Assembly: GCA_034420695.1 (NCBI GenBank) | Contig: DAOULB010000012.1 | Coordinates: 37,255-101,254, forward strand | DNA: 64,000 bases | Direction of reading: 5' to 3' | DNA from: Io17-Chloro-G2 sp034420695 | GTDB taxonomy: Bacteria; Chloroflexota; Dehalococcoidia; Lucifugimonadales; UBA3495 | Shown here: in pieces, positions 15,860-25,300 of the stretch | How positions within the stretch are numbered: position 1 is the stretch's first letter | How the letters are laid out: each line of letters starts with the position of its first letter | Position numbers and translations under genes: made by a program | The notes under the pieces: model-generated | What the model was told of the DNA's origin: nothing | The model's input: the letters and a program-made list of their open reading frames with translations, nothing else | Databases searched by the model: none

Positions 15860-16665
15860 CAGCTTTCGCCCTCCCCGCCTGAATCGCCGGCTTCATCCTG
15901 GTTGGCGTCGGCGGATTCTTCCGGCGCGTCCGGCTCCGGGGTTTCTTCAATGCCCGAGGCGGGCTCCGGCTCTTCCCCCACAACGTCTTCTTGGGCCAAT
16001 GCCATCTGGCGGCTGGCGGAACGGGCCAACCTGCCGTGGGGGTCGGAGGCCAGGCTCTCTTCGGCCCAACGGGCTGCTTCCAAAGTGATTACCAAGGTTT
16101 CCCGGGCCAGCAACTCCTGGGCGTTCAACTGGTTGACCGGCAGCGTCCACACCTTCTTTAGGTTGTGGGCGGCGTTGACGACCTCTTTGTTGGAGCCTTG
16201 GGTAACCAGCAGGGCGGACCCCGACACGCCAAGGTTGGCCAGCAACTCGACCATCGATTTAGTCTTGCCGTTGATGGTGTCGAGGGAGTCCAGGCACACC
16301 AAACGGCCTTCCCGGAGCTTCTGGGACAGCATGCACCTCAGGGCGGAGCGGCGCATGCGGCGGGGCAACGCCCGGCGGTAGCTGCGGGGATGGGGTCCGA
16401 AGACCACTCCGCCGTGCCGCCACTGGGGCGACCTGATGCTGCCCTGCCTGGCCCTGCCGGTATGCTTCTGGATCCAAGGCTTGCGGCCCCCACCGGAGAC
16501 CTCCGCCCTGGTCTTGGTGTCATGAGTCCCATGGCGCTTGTTCTGCTGATAGATGACCAGAGCTTGGTGCACCAGCGTATTGTTCATCGGCACGTTGAAA
16601 ACGGCGTCGTCAACTACTATGGTCTCCACCGTCTGGCCGGACTGTCCTATAACCGGAAGTTCCAC
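15859..16665 (-). CDS. rplD: 50S ribosomal protein L4 with acidic C-terminal tail
   Basis: Early-assembly 50S protein reaching into the exit tunnel. From the GTG at 16665 the product is 268 aa. It starts MELPVIGQSGQTVETIVVDD, as family members do, and has the AEVSGGGRKPWIQKHTGRAR and SIRSPQWRHGGVVFGPHPRS signatures. I chose this GTG because it lies 4 bases after the rplC stop and aligns with family starts; the frame stays open to 16791 but overlaps rplC coding sequence. The last about 54 residues are Glu/Pro/Asp-rich, absent from typical L4 (about 205 aa). Confidence 0.93.
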   Translation of the reverse strand: MELPVIGQSGQTVETIVVDDAVFNVPMNNTLVHQALVIYQQNKRHGTHDTKTRAEVSGGGRKPWIQKHTGRARQGSIRSPQWRHGGVVFGPHPRSYRRALPRRMRRSALRCMLSQKLREGRLVCLDSLDTINGKTKSMVELLANLGVSGSALLVTQGSNKEVVNAAHNLKKVWTLPVNQLNAQELLARETLVITLEAARWAEESLASDPHGRLARSASRQMALAQEDVVGEEPEPASGIEETPEPDAPEESADANQDEAGDSGGEGES

Positions 16666-16669
16666 GGCG

Positions 16670-17500
16670 TTACTCAGCTTCCCCACTATCTGATTCGGGA
16701 CTGCCGGAATCGGCGGTTTCGGCGCCCTGGCCCGCCGCCTCGTCCCCGGCAGGAGTTTCCTGCTCCAACATCTCTTCTTCGGGCAGTTCATCCGCTGCCG
16801 ATTCCAATTCCCCGGCGGCGGCCTCCGCCGCCTCCCGGGCCTGCGCCGCCCTGGCCAAGACCAAGGGCGCCGGAGGGTTGGGCTGCTTGCCGGTGCGGCG
16901 AATTTCCAGCAGGCCGTTGGGGGCTCCCGGTACGCCGCCTTTGACCAGCAACAAGTTCCGGTCCAAGTCCACGTGGATTATCTCCAAGCCCTTCACCGTA
17001 ACCCGGCGGTTGCCCATGTGCCCGGCCATCTTCAACCCTTTGAAGACCTTGCCCGGCGTTGTGCCGCCGCCAATCGAGCCCGGAGCCCTCGGCCGGTCCG
17101 ACTGTCCGTGGGTCCTGGGACCGCCGCCGAACCCGTGGCGCTTCATTACTCCGGCGAATCCACGGCCCTTGGTGCGCCCGATGACGTCAACTATCTCACC
17201 TTCCTGGAACAGTTCGACGGTGAGACTCTGGCCTACTTGGAACTCGTCCACGCTGTCGGCTTTCACTTCTTTCAAGTGGCGGCTCTGGCGGCTGTTCCGG
17301 AAGTGGCCGGCCATTGGCTTGTTGACCCGTTTGACCTCGCCAAAGCCCAGCTGCACCGCCGAATACCCGTCTCGTTCGGGGGTCTTCAGCTGGGTGACTA
17401 CGCACGGGCCGGCTTCGATGACCGTCACCGGGACCACCACGCCGTCTTCCCGGAAGACTTGGCTCATCCCTACTTTCCTGCCCAAGAATCCCTGAATCAT
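16670..17500 (-). CDS. rplC: 50S ribosomal protein L3 with acidic C-terminal tail
   Basis: Early-assembly 50S protein near the peptidyl transferase centre. From the ATG at 17500 (MIQGFLGRKVGMSQVFREDG, canonical) the product is 276 aa. It includes FAGVMKRHGFGGGPRTHGQS and the HMGNRRVTVKGLEI region. Typical L3 ends near residue 208; here about 68 more residues follow, rich in Ala and Glu (REAAEAAAGELESAADELPE and onward). It precedes rplD with a 4-base gap. Confidence 0.95.
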   Translation of the reverse strand: MIQGFLGRKVGMSQVFREDGVVVPVTVIEAGPCVVTQLKTPERDGYSAVQLGFGEVKRVNKPMAGHFRNSRQSRHLKEVKADSVDEFQVGQSLTVELFQEGEIVDVIGRTKGRGFAGVMKRHGFGGGPRTHGQSDRPRAPGSIGGGTTPGKVFKGLKMAGHMGNRRVTVKGLEIIHVDLDRNLLLVKGGVPGAPNGLLEIRRTGKQPNPPAPLVLARAAQAREAAEAAAGELESAADELPEEEMLEQETPAGDEAAGQGAETADSGSPESDSGEAE

Positions 17501-17545
17501 AGCTTGCACTCTATCTTCCAAAACCGGGCCCGGCTTGCAGCCTGC

Positions 17546-17857
17546 CTACAGCTTTATGGAGATATCCACCCCCGCCGGCAGGTTCAGCCTGGTGAGCGAA
17601 TCGATGGTCTTGGAAGTTGGCTCCAGTATGTCGATCAGGCGCTTATGGGTTCGAAGCTCAAAGTGCTCCCTGGAGTCCTTGTCCACGTGGGGGCTGCGAA
17701 TTACGCAGAACCGCCGGATGTGGGTGGGCAGGGGCACCGGCCCGGCAATGCGGGCGCCGGTCCTTTCCGCGGTCTCCACTATTTGCGCCGTGGATTGGTC
17801 CAGCATCTTGTGGTCGAAGGCCTTGAGAATTATTCGGACTTTCTGCCTAGTTACCAT
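17546..17857 (-). CDS. rpsJ: 30S ribosomal protein S10
   Basis: 30S head protein that also forms the NusB-S10 antitermination complex. The 103-aa product has KVRIILKAFDHKMLDQSTAQ and IRSPHVDKDSREHFELRTHK, both diagnostic. Its start codon lies in a perfect 16-nt tandem duplication (17850-17881), so a second ATG sits 16 bases upstream and opens an 8-residue out-of-frame ORF that overlaps this start. Confidence 0.97.
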   Translation of the reverse strand: MVTRQKVRIILKAFDHKMLDQSTAQIVETAERTGARIAGPVPLPTHIRRFCVIRSPHVDKDSREHFELRTHKRLIDILEPTSKTIDSLTRLNLPAGVDISIKL

Positions 17858-17881
17858 GCTTCCAAGTTACCATGCTTCCAA
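17850..17881. repeat. Perfect 16-nt tandem duplication of the rpsJ start region
   Basis: Bases 17850-17865 and 17866-17881 are identical (GTTACCATGCTTCCAA on the plus strand). The duplication copies the rpsJ start codon with its flank. On the minus strand the extra ATG at 17873 opens a frame of 8 codons ending in TAG at 17847-17849, overlapping the true start in another frame. Confidence 0.92.
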
Positions 17882-17942
17882 ATCAAGTAATCAGTTTCGA
17901 TGAATATGGATGACAATAGTCGAGTCCCTGGTCGCCCAGCTG

Positions 17943-20006
17943 CTATCCCAGTTTCACCAGCGAGCCCACCAGGTTCTGGGGCACCGGCTGATAGTGCTTG
18001 AACTCAAGGGTGAAAGTGGCCCTGCCCTTGGTCAAAGAACGCAACGAAGTGGTGTAGGCGAAGGTTTCGCCCAAGGGCAGCAGCGCCTTCACCACTTGGG
18101 TGGCGTCTTGACCTTCTATATTCCGTATCTGCGCCCGGCGGGAACCCAGGTCAGCAATCACGTCGCTCAGGTACTCACCGGGAGTCTCCGCTTCCAAGTA
18201 AACAATGGGCTCCAGGAGCACCGCCTGGGCCTTCTTGTAGCCCTCCCGCACCGCCATCATTCCCGCGCTGCGGAAGGCGATTTCCGAGGAGTCCACCTCG
18301 TGGTAGCTGCCGTCCACCAAGGTCACCTTGACGTCCACCATCGGGTAGCCGCCCAAAGGCCCGTTGTCCAAGGCCTGCTTCACCCCGTTTTCCACCGCCG
18401 GAATGTATTCCCTGGGGATGGCCCCGCCAACTATCTTGTTCTCAAACACCACTCCCTCGCCCTGCTCCAACGGCTCCATTTCCAGCCAGACGTGGCCAAA
18501 CTGGCCGTGGCCGCCGCTCTGCCGGACGAAGCGGCCCTCGACCCGGACGGGTTGGGTGATGCTCTCACGGTACGACACCCGGGGGCTTCCCACGTTGGCC
18601 TCCACCCGGAACTCGCGCTTCAGGCGGTCGACCAGAACCTCCAAGTGCAGTTCCCCCATGCCGGAAATGACGGTCTGGCCGGTCTCGTCGTTGAACCTGA
18701 CCAAGAACGTGGGGTCTTCCTCGGATAGCTTGCGCAGGGAATCGGTCAGGCGGTCCTGGTCTGCCCTGGTCATGGGCTCGATGGCCACCGAAACCACGGG
18801 CTGGGGGAACTTGGGGGGTTCCAGAATGGCCGGCTCGGAGCCGGTGACGACGGTATCTCCGGTGAAGGTATCCTTCAGTCCGATGGCGGCGCAGATATTG
18901 CCGGCGCCAATCTCTTCCAGTTCCTCCCGGTGGTTGGCGTGCATCTGCAGGAGCCGGCCCAGCCTCTCCCTCCGCCCCTTGGTGGCGTTGAATACTTGGG
19001 CCCCGGCCTTGACCTTGCCGGAATATATCCGGAGGAACACCAGCCTTCCCACGTAGGGGTCCACGGCAACTTTGAAAGCCAGCGCCGACAGGGGGCCGTC
19101 CTCGTCGGGTGTTCGCATTACCGTTTCATTGTTGTCGGTGCGGACCGCCTCCACCGGGGGTACATCGGCAGGAGAAGGCAGGTAATCGACAAGGGCATCC
19201 AGCAGATTTTGGACGCCCTTGTTGGCTATTGCGCTGCCGCAGAGCACCGGAATAAGGCTCTGCTTTATGGTGGCTTGCCGCAGACCGGCCCGCAGCGACT
19301 CTTCTTCGATTTCCTCCCCGTTCAAGTACCGGTCCAGGAGTTCGTCGTCGGTCTCCACGATCTTTTCGATCATGGCTTGGCGGTAGTTGTCGAAGGCTTC
19401 CTGGTAGTCTTCCGGGACCGGTGCTTCCTCGGGACTTTCTCCCTTGGACGCCCCGTTGGAGAACATGGTTGCCCGGCCTCCCAGGAGGTCGATAACGCCG
19501 CGGAATTCCGCTTCTTCCCCTATGGGCAACTGGACGGCCACGGGGTTGCCGTTCAAGCGGCGGCGGATGGACTCTATGGTGCGCTCGTAGCTGGCGCCCA
19601 CCCGGTCCATCTTGTTGACGAAGCAGATGCGGGGAACGTTGTAGGTATCGGCTTGGCGCCACACGGTTTCCGACTGGGACTGGACCCCGGCGACCGCGTC
19701 CAAGACTACGATGCCGCCGTCCAGCACCCGCAAGCTGCGTTCCACTTCCGCGGTGAAATCCACGTGGCCCGGGGTGTCGATAATATTTATCTGGTGTTGC
19801 TTCCACTGGGCCGTGGTGGCTGCCGCGGTGATGGTAATGCCCCGTTCCCTTTCCTGGGGCATCCAGTCCATGGCAGTGGTTCCTTCGTCCACGCCGCCCA
19901 AGCGGTGAATGCGGCCGGTGATGTAGAGGACCCGTTCGGTGACCGTGGTCTTGCCGGCGTCTATATGGGCAATGAACCCGATGTTCCTGATTTTCTCTAG
20001 TGACAT
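17943..20006 (-). CDS. fusA: Translation elongation factor G
   Basis: GTPase that drives ribosomal translocation. The 687-aa product has the G1 motif AHIDAGKTTVTERVL, the switch regions (RERGITITAAATT, DTPGHVDFTAEVERSL), G4 NKMD and domains II-V. It lies between rpsG and rpsJ. In many bacteria tuf follows fusA at this place; here only an 85-base gap separates it from rpsJ. Confidence 0.97.
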   Translation of the reverse strand: MSLEKIRNIGFIAHIDAGKTTVTERVLYITGRIHRLGGVDEGTTAMDWMPQERERGITITAAATTAQWKQHQINIIDTPGHVDFTAEVERSLRVLDGGIVVLDAVAGVQSQSETVWRQADTYNVPRICFVNKMDRVGASYERTIESIRRRLNGNPVAVQLPIGEEAEFRGVIDLLGGRATMFSNGASKGESPEEAPVPEDYQEAFDNYRQAMIEKIVETDDELLDRYLNGEEIEEESLRAGLRQATIKQSLIPVLCGSAIANKGVQNLLDALVDYLPSPADVPPVEAVRTDNNETVMRTPDEDGPLSALAFKVAVDPYVGRLVFLRIYSGKVKAGAQVFNATKGRRERLGRLLQMHANHREELEEIGAGNICAAIGLKDTFTGDTVVTGSEPAILEPPKFPQPVVSVAIEPMTRADQDRLTDSLRKLSEEDPTFLVRFNDETGQTVISGMGELHLEVLVDRLKREFRVEANVGSPRVSYRESITQPVRVEGRFVRQSGGHGQFGHVWLEMEPLEQGEGVVFENKIVGGAIPREYIPAVENGVKQALDNGPLGGYPMVDVKVTLVDGSYHEVDSSEIAFRSAGMMAVREGYKKAQAVLLEPIVYLEAETPGEYLSDVIADLGSRRAQIRNIEGQDATQVVKALLPLGETFAYTTSLRSLTKGRATFTLEFKHYQPVPQNLVGSLVKLG

Positions 20007-20118
20007 GTGCCTGCCGGCAGCGTTGGCGCTCCGGTCCGCTCCTTCCTTTTCCCTTTCTTCTTTTGCTGTCTTTGAGCGCCGCTGTTACGGCACATCCCGG
20101 CGGGACTACTATGTAAGA

Positions 20119-20589
20119 TCAGCCTCGGTAATGTACAAAGGCCCGGTTGGCCTCTGCCATCCGGTGCAACTCGTCCTTGCGGCGCACCGCCGAACCTTCT
20201 CCCCGGGCCGCTTCCGTCAATTCCTGGGCCAGCCCGTTGAGCATTGGCATGCCGTTGCGCCCCCGGGCCCCCCGGATCAGCCACCGCATCGCAAGGGCCT
20301 CGCTGCGGTTGCGCCTCAACTCGGTAGGAACTTGGTAGGTGGCCCCTCCGACCCTCTTGGGCTTCACTTCAACCAAGGGTGTGGCGTTCCTCACGGCCTG
20401 TTCGAACACTTCCAGGGGGTCCCGGTTGGACTGCTCCCTGATGACATCGAAGGCCTTGTAAACGATGCGCTGGGCCGTGGTCTTCTTGCCCCGCTGCATC
20501 ACCCGGTTAATAAACTTGGCGAGTTCCACGTTTCCAAATTTCGGATCGGGAGCAATCACCCTGGGTTCGGCTCGCCTTCTCCTAGACAT
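20119..20589 (-). CDS. rpsG: 30S ribosomal protein S7
   Basis: Primary 16S rRNA-binding head protein. From the ATG at 20589 (MSRRRRAEPRVIAPDPKFGN) the product is 156 aa, a typical length. It has LAKFINRVMQRGKKTTAQRI and the FEQAVRNATPLVEVKPKRVG signature. An ATG 12 bases upstream adds only MGCS and is less likely. Located rpsL-rpsG-fusA. Confidence 0.97.
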   Translation of the reverse strand: MSRRRRAEPRVIAPDPKFGNVELAKFINRVMQRGKKTTAQRIVYKAFDVIREQSNRDPLEVFEQAVRNATPLVEVKPKRVGGATYQVPTELRRNRSEALAMRWLIRGARGRNGMPMLNGLAQELTEAARGEGSAVRRKDELHRMAEANRAFVHYRG

Positions 20590-20670
20590 AGAACAACCCA
20601 CCTTCGCTGGATCCCGGTCGAAATCCGAGGAGGAATCGGAAGAATTGGGACTGCCCGTGGCAGCCCCGCA

Positions 20671-21087
20671 CTAGGTCCGCGGCTTGTCGGCCCCGTACTT
20701 ACTACGGCCTTGACGCCTGTCGTGAACGCCCTCGCAGTCCAACGCGCTGCGGACCACGTGGTACCTGACACCGGGCAGGTCCTTTACCCTGCCTCCCCGG
20801 ACCAATACCACCGAGTGCTCCTGCAGGTTGTGGCCTTCGCCGCCAATGTAGGCCGTAACTTCCACCCCATTGGTCAACCGGACTCGGGCGATCTTGCGCA
20901 GAGCCGAGTTGGGCTTCTTGGGCGTCATTGTGCGCACCTGGATGCAAACACCCCGGCGCTGGGGACACCCCGGACCGTACCGCACGCGGTTGCGCAGGGA
21001 GTTCTGAACGTAGTGTAACGCCGGAGCCTTGGTCTTTTTCCTAGACTGGCTCCTTCCCTTACGAACCAACTGGTTAACCGTAGGCAT
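20671..21087 (-). CDS. rpsL: 30S ribosomal protein S12
   Basis: Decoding-centre 30S protein and first gene of the supercluster. The 138-aa product begins MPTVNQLVRKGRSQSRKKTK and has KKPNSALRKIARVRLTNGVE and the EHSVVLVRGGRVKDLPGVRY signature. The Lys in the PKKPNSALRK motif, a known streptomycin-resistance site, is the wild-type residue. A sigma70-like promoter lies 37-65 bases upstream. Confidence 0.98.
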   Translation of the reverse strand: MPTVNQLVRKGRSQSRKKTKAPALHYVQNSLRNRVRYGPGCPQRRGVCIQVRTMTPKKPNSALRKIARVRLTNGVEVTAYIGGEGHNLQEHSVVLVRGGRVKDLPGVRYHVVRSALDCEGVHDRRQGRSKYGADKPRT

Positions 21088-21123
21088 ATCTAAACCCCGC
21101 TCGTCTTCCAGACAGCAACGGCT

Positions 21124-21152
21124 ACTTTAACAATCAGCCGCCGTGATGTCAA
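21124..21152 (-). promoter_or_regulatory. Sigma70-type promoter of the ribosomal supercluster
   Basis: On the minus strand, TTGACA (21147-21152, perfect -35) is followed by a 17-base spacer and TAAAGT (21124-21129, 4 of 6 matches to -10). The rpsL start lies about 37 bases downstream. No other strong promoter was seen in the run, so this may drive much of it. Confidence 0.75.
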
Positions 21153-21213
21153 CAACTTGACAAAAACCTCCCGCCAAACTACATTTCCTGCGTCCCCAAC
21201 AAGCCTCACCGGG

Positions 21214-21240
21214 TTCTTCAAGAACGGGTTCCTTGAAGAA
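21214..21240. promoter_or_regulatory. 9-bp perfect inverted repeat in divergent intergenic region
   Basis: TTCTTCAAG (21214-21222) and CTTGAAGAA (21232-21240) form a perfect inverted repeat with a 9-base centre. It lies between the rpsL promoter and the cobalamin riboswitch, which read in opposite directions. It could be an operator or a weak hairpin; no U-run follows, so an intrinsic terminator is unlikely. Confidence 0.45.
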
Positions 21241-21294
21241 TAGGTCTTGGGGCCACCACCTTAAAAAATCTACGCAAATCTAATATCCCGGGAC

Positions 21295-21455
21295 GCCTCT
21301 GCAGGTGTAAACATGGGGAAGGCGGTGCAAGTCCGCCGCGGTTGCGCCACTGTGTAAGGGGGCAGACCAGCATCGGTTTCAGAGGTCTGAAGAATCGGGC
21401 GTCGAAGCCATCGCGATAGAGTCAAAGCCCCAAAGCCAGGAACCCAGCCCGGGAT
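21295..21455 (+). ncRNA. Cobalamin riboswitch
   Basis: The plus strand shows the AdoCbl riboswitch pattern: GGGAAGGCGGTGCAAGTCC, then GCGCCACTGTGTAA, and about 80 bases later the B12-box-like AAAGCCAGGAACCCAGCC. Helices flanking these blocks (for example GCGGT...CCGC and CAGACC...GGTCTG) are evident. It precedes cbiE and cobN, the classic target genes, and is followed by an intrinsic terminator. It should lower expression of the cobalt/corrin genes when cobalamin is abundant. Confidence 0.92.
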
Positions 21456-21532
21456 TGCGGAGCTCTCATCTGCGCTCAACAGAAAGGTTCCGGGCTTACC
21501 CTTGCCCAGCGGACGCGCCGCCAAGGGCGGAA

Positions 21533-21578
21533 ATACCTTCCCGGCTTGGACCCTTACGTCAGAGCCGGGTATTTTTTT
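21533..21578 (+). terminator. Intrinsic terminator, expression platform of the cobalamin riboswitch
   Basis: CCCGGCTT (21540-21547) can pair with AGAGCCGGG (21561-21569), and a run of seven T follows at 21572-21578. It lies 20 bases before the cbiE start and 80 bases after the riboswitch core. This fits transcription attenuation by the riboswitch. The stretch at 21488-21496 (CCGGGCTTA) may form the competing helix. Confidence 0.85.
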
Positions 21579-21597
21579 GCCCCGAGTTAATAGTTAA

Positions 21598-22299
21598 ATG
21601 ACAATCGCTCCCAACCAGACATCCGTAACCGTCGTAGCCGTTGGCCCCGGCGATCCCAGGTTTTTGACCCTGGCCGGGCGGGAAGCCCTGCGGAACGCCG
21701 ACATTGTGGTCGGGTTCAAGACGGTGCTGGACGTGGTCCAAGACTGGACCGGAGAAGCCGATGTCCGGCCCATGTCCTACCGGGACCAGGAAGAGGTGCT
21801 GCAGGAGGCGGCGGCCCAAGCCGCCAAGGGGAAACGGTGCGTGGTCTGCTGCTGGGGCGACCTCAACGTTTCGGCCCGGGAACTGCTCCAGCGAGTCAGG
21901 AACAAGGTGGACCGGCTTGACCTGATTCCGGGGGTCAGCTCGATCCAAATAGCCTGCGCCCGCTCCGGAATCTCACTGGAAGACGCAGTTTTCATCACCC
22001 TGCACCAGCGGAAAGAACCCGAAGAAGCCCTTGGCGAGCTGGTGCACTACCTCCGGGACAACCGGCGCCACGTTATCCTGCTGCCCCGGCCCTGGGACCT
22101 GATGCCTGCTCAAATTGCCGGCGACCTGCTGTCCCAAGGCATACCGGGAGACCGCCCGGCGGCCGTTTACCAGCGGTTGACACTGGAAGGAGAGGAGCGG
22201 TGGCAGGGGTCCCTTCAAGAGTGCGCCGCCATCACCAGTGAGTTCAGCGACCTCTCGATAATGGTGTTCCCTATCGAACCATCCGACCCTGCCCACTAG
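21598..22299 (+). CDS. cbiE: Precorrin-7 C5-methyltransferase-type enzyme CbiE
   Basis: SAM-dependent methylase acting on precorrin/cobalt-precorrin-7 in corrin ring synthesis. The 233-aa product has the tetrapyrrole-methylase start VTVVAVGPGDPRFLTLAGRE, the LIPGVSSIQIACARSGIS motif and the FITLHQRKEP segment that matches CbiE (usually LHGR). No fused CbiT decarboxylase domain is present. It is the first gene after the cobalamin riboswitch and 43 bases from cobN. No other corrin-ring gene occurs nearby, so the rest of the pathway, if present, is elsewhere. Confidence 0.82.
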   Translation: MTIAPNQTSVTVVAVGPGDPRFLTLAGREALRNADIVVGFKTVLDVVQDWTGEADVRPMSYRDQEEVLQEAAAQAAKGKRCVVCCWGDLNVSARELLQRVRNKVDRLDLIPGVSSIQIACARSGISLEDAVFITLHQRKEPEEALGELVHYLRDNRRHVILLPRPWDLMPAQIAGDLLSQGIPGDRPAAVYQRLTLEGEERWQGSLQECAAITSEFSDLSIMVFPIEPSDPAH

Positions 22300-22342
22300 A
22301 ACGAAAGTTGAGGATTTTTCCGACCCGGTTAAGCTCCTGAAC

Positions 22343-25300
22343 ATGCCAGCCAGACGAAAGAACATACTGTTGATTACAACCGCCGACACCGACATTCTCA
22401 CGGCGGAACGGGCAGTGGCCGGCCTCCCCAAGGGGTTTGCCAGGTTGACCGCCTACAACCCGTCGATGGCCGCAACCCCCGATGCCCAAGCAGAACTGGT
22501 CGACGCTGCTTCAAAAGCTGACGTGGTGGTGCTCCGCCTCCTTGGCGGGAAGCAGGCGATGCCGGAGGCCTTCGAGCCCCTGGTTCGGCTCTGCCATAAC
22601 CGGGGCATACCCCTCATCGCCTGCCCGGGACACGAGGAGTGGGACCAGGACCTGGTCGCCGCCTGCACCGTTCCTCCTGCCGAGGTTGATGACGTCTTCT
22701 CCTATCTAATACGCGGCGGCGTTCAGAACTTCCAGAATCTCTTCCTGTTCCTCAGCGACTCCTACCTCGGTACCGAATACGGCCACGAGGCGCCGGCCTC
22801 CCTGGACTGGGAAGGAATCTACCATCCCGAACTGGGCGACCGGTTTGAGACCCAGGACATAGAAGGGTACATCGCCCAGAGGTTCCAGCCCGGCCTGCCA
22901 GCCGTGGGGCTGCTGTTCTACCGGGCCCACTGGATGAGCGGCAACCTGAAGCCCATCGACGCCCTGATATCCCGTTTGGAGCGGCTTGGGGCGAATGTAT
23001 TGCCGGTCTTCAGCTACAGCTTGAAGCACAACCCGGAATCAGGGGATGAGACCAACCGCACCTTCACCAAGTTTTTGTCGGACGAGAACGGCGCTCCGCG
23101 GGTGGACTGTGTCATCAACACGATGGCAATGTCGATGAGCGACATCAGCGCCGAGGGGCCTGCCATAGCTTCCCCGGTGGACTACTTGGAGCGGCTGGAC
23201 GTGCCCATGGTGCAGGGAATAATCAGCACCGGCACCGAGGAAGAGTGGCTGGAAAGCCCCTTGGGACTGGGCCCCATCGACACCGCTATGAGCGTGGCAC
23301 TGCCCGAATTCGACGGCCGCTTGATTTCCGTCCCCATTTCTTTCAAAGAGGAGACCAAGGCCTCACCCCGGGGGGGCCTGCAGGCCCGCATCCAGCAGTA
23401 CGTGCCTCGCCAGGACCGTGTGGACTTGGTGGCCGGGCTGGCAGTCAAGTGGGCCAAGCTCCGCTCCAAGTCCAACGAAGAAAAGCGCATCGCCATAGTC
23501 CTGAGCAACTACCCAACCAAGGACGCTCGAATCGGCAACGCCGTGGGCTTGGACACCCCGGCATCGGTAATCCGGATACTCCACGCCATGAAGGACGCCG
23601 GTTACCGGGTGGAGGACATCCCGGAATCCCCGGATGAACTGGTGCACCGCATCATCGAGCGTTGCAGCAACGACGTTGACTCCCTTACCGAAGAGCAGCT
23701 GAGGCTGGCGGTGGGCCACGTAACCGCTCGCGAGTACCGGCAGAGGTTCCAGGCCTTCCCCGCACAAGTAAAGGAAGAGCTTCAGGAGTCCTGGGGGGAG
23801 CCACCGGGAAAGGTGTACCGGTCGGGGGACGGTCTGGCCATTGCCGGCATACAGCTTGGCAATATTTTCGTCGGCCTGCAGCCGCCCCGGGGCTTCGGCG
23901 AGAACCCCATCGCCATCTACCACAGCCCTGACCTGGCGCCAACCCACCACTACCTGGCTTACTACCAGTGGATAAGGGACACCTTCAAGGCCGACGCCAT
24001 GGTCCACGTGGGCAAGCACGGCACCCTGGAATGGATGCCGGGCAAAGGCATCGGCCTGTCGGAGTCCTGCTACCCCGAGGTTGCCTTGGGAGACCTGCCC
24101 CTGTTTTACCCTTTCATCATCAACAACCCAGGCGAGGGCGCCCAAGCCAAGCGGCGGGCCCACGCCGCCGTTGTGGACCACCTGATTCCGGCCATGACCT
24201 CCGCCGACGGCTACGGTGACATAGCCCGGCTGGAACAGTTGATGGACGAGCACTACCAGTGCCAGACCCTGGACCCCTCCAAGCTCCCCCTGTTGGAAAA
24301 ACAGATCTGGGAACTCACCCAGCAGGCGGAATTGAACCGGGACCTGGGAATCTACGACCAGCCGGAGGACTTCGGCGAGTTCATCCTGGAAATTGACGGC
24401 TACCTCTGCGAGCTGAAAGACGCCCAGATAAAGGACGGGCTCCACATTCTGGGCGAGACGCCCCAAGGGGAGCAGATGGTCGGGCTTCTCAGCAACCTGA
24501 CCCGGCTCCAGAACGCCAACCAAGTGCCCAGCCTCAGGGGGGCCTTGGCCCAAGACCTTGGACTGGACTATGGGAACCTGATAGAGAACCCGGGAATGCC
24601 TGTCAGTGGCAAAGTTCCCGAGGTGCTGGCCGCCCTGGACACCGAAACCCCGGCACGGACCCAGGGAGACTTGCTGGAACGCCTCGAAGTGCTGGGCCGC
24701 CGGGCATTTGAACTGCTGTTGGCGCGGGAGTTCCGGCCGGAGGCTGTGCCGCAAGTGGTGGAAGAATTGCTCGGCTGCCGCGGCCCCGCTGCCGAAGGTG
24801 TGCTTGCCTTCGTCGCGGCAACGGTGTACCCGGCCCTGCTGAGGACACCGGAAGAAATAGAGAATCTCATAAAGGGCTTGGAAGGCCGTTTTGTGCCGCC
24901 CGGCCCCAGCGGGGCCCCTACCAGGGGCATGGCCAACATCCTGCCCACCGGACGGAACTTCTACTCGGTGGACCCCAAGACCATTCCCTCGCCGGCAGCT
25001 TGGGAAACCGGCCAAGCCCTGGCCAACGCCCTGCTGGAGAAGTACCTGGACGAAGAGGGCTCATACCCCGAAATGGTAGGGCTGGTGGTCTGGGGCACCT
25101 CGGCCATGCGCACCCACGGGGACGACATTGCCCAGATTCTTGCCCTCTTGGGTGTCCGCCCGGTCTGGCAGGCCGAAAGCCGGAGGGTGGTGGGCCTGGA
25201 AGTGGTGTCATTAGAAGAGCTGGGCCGGCCTCGCATCGACGTGACGGTGCGAATCAGCGGCTTCTTCCGCGACGCATTCCCCAACCTCATAAACCTGCTG

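Noticed and set aside
23363..25015. 550-codon minus-strand open frame
   Set aside because: Antisense shadow of cobN, which has clear family motifs on the plus strand.
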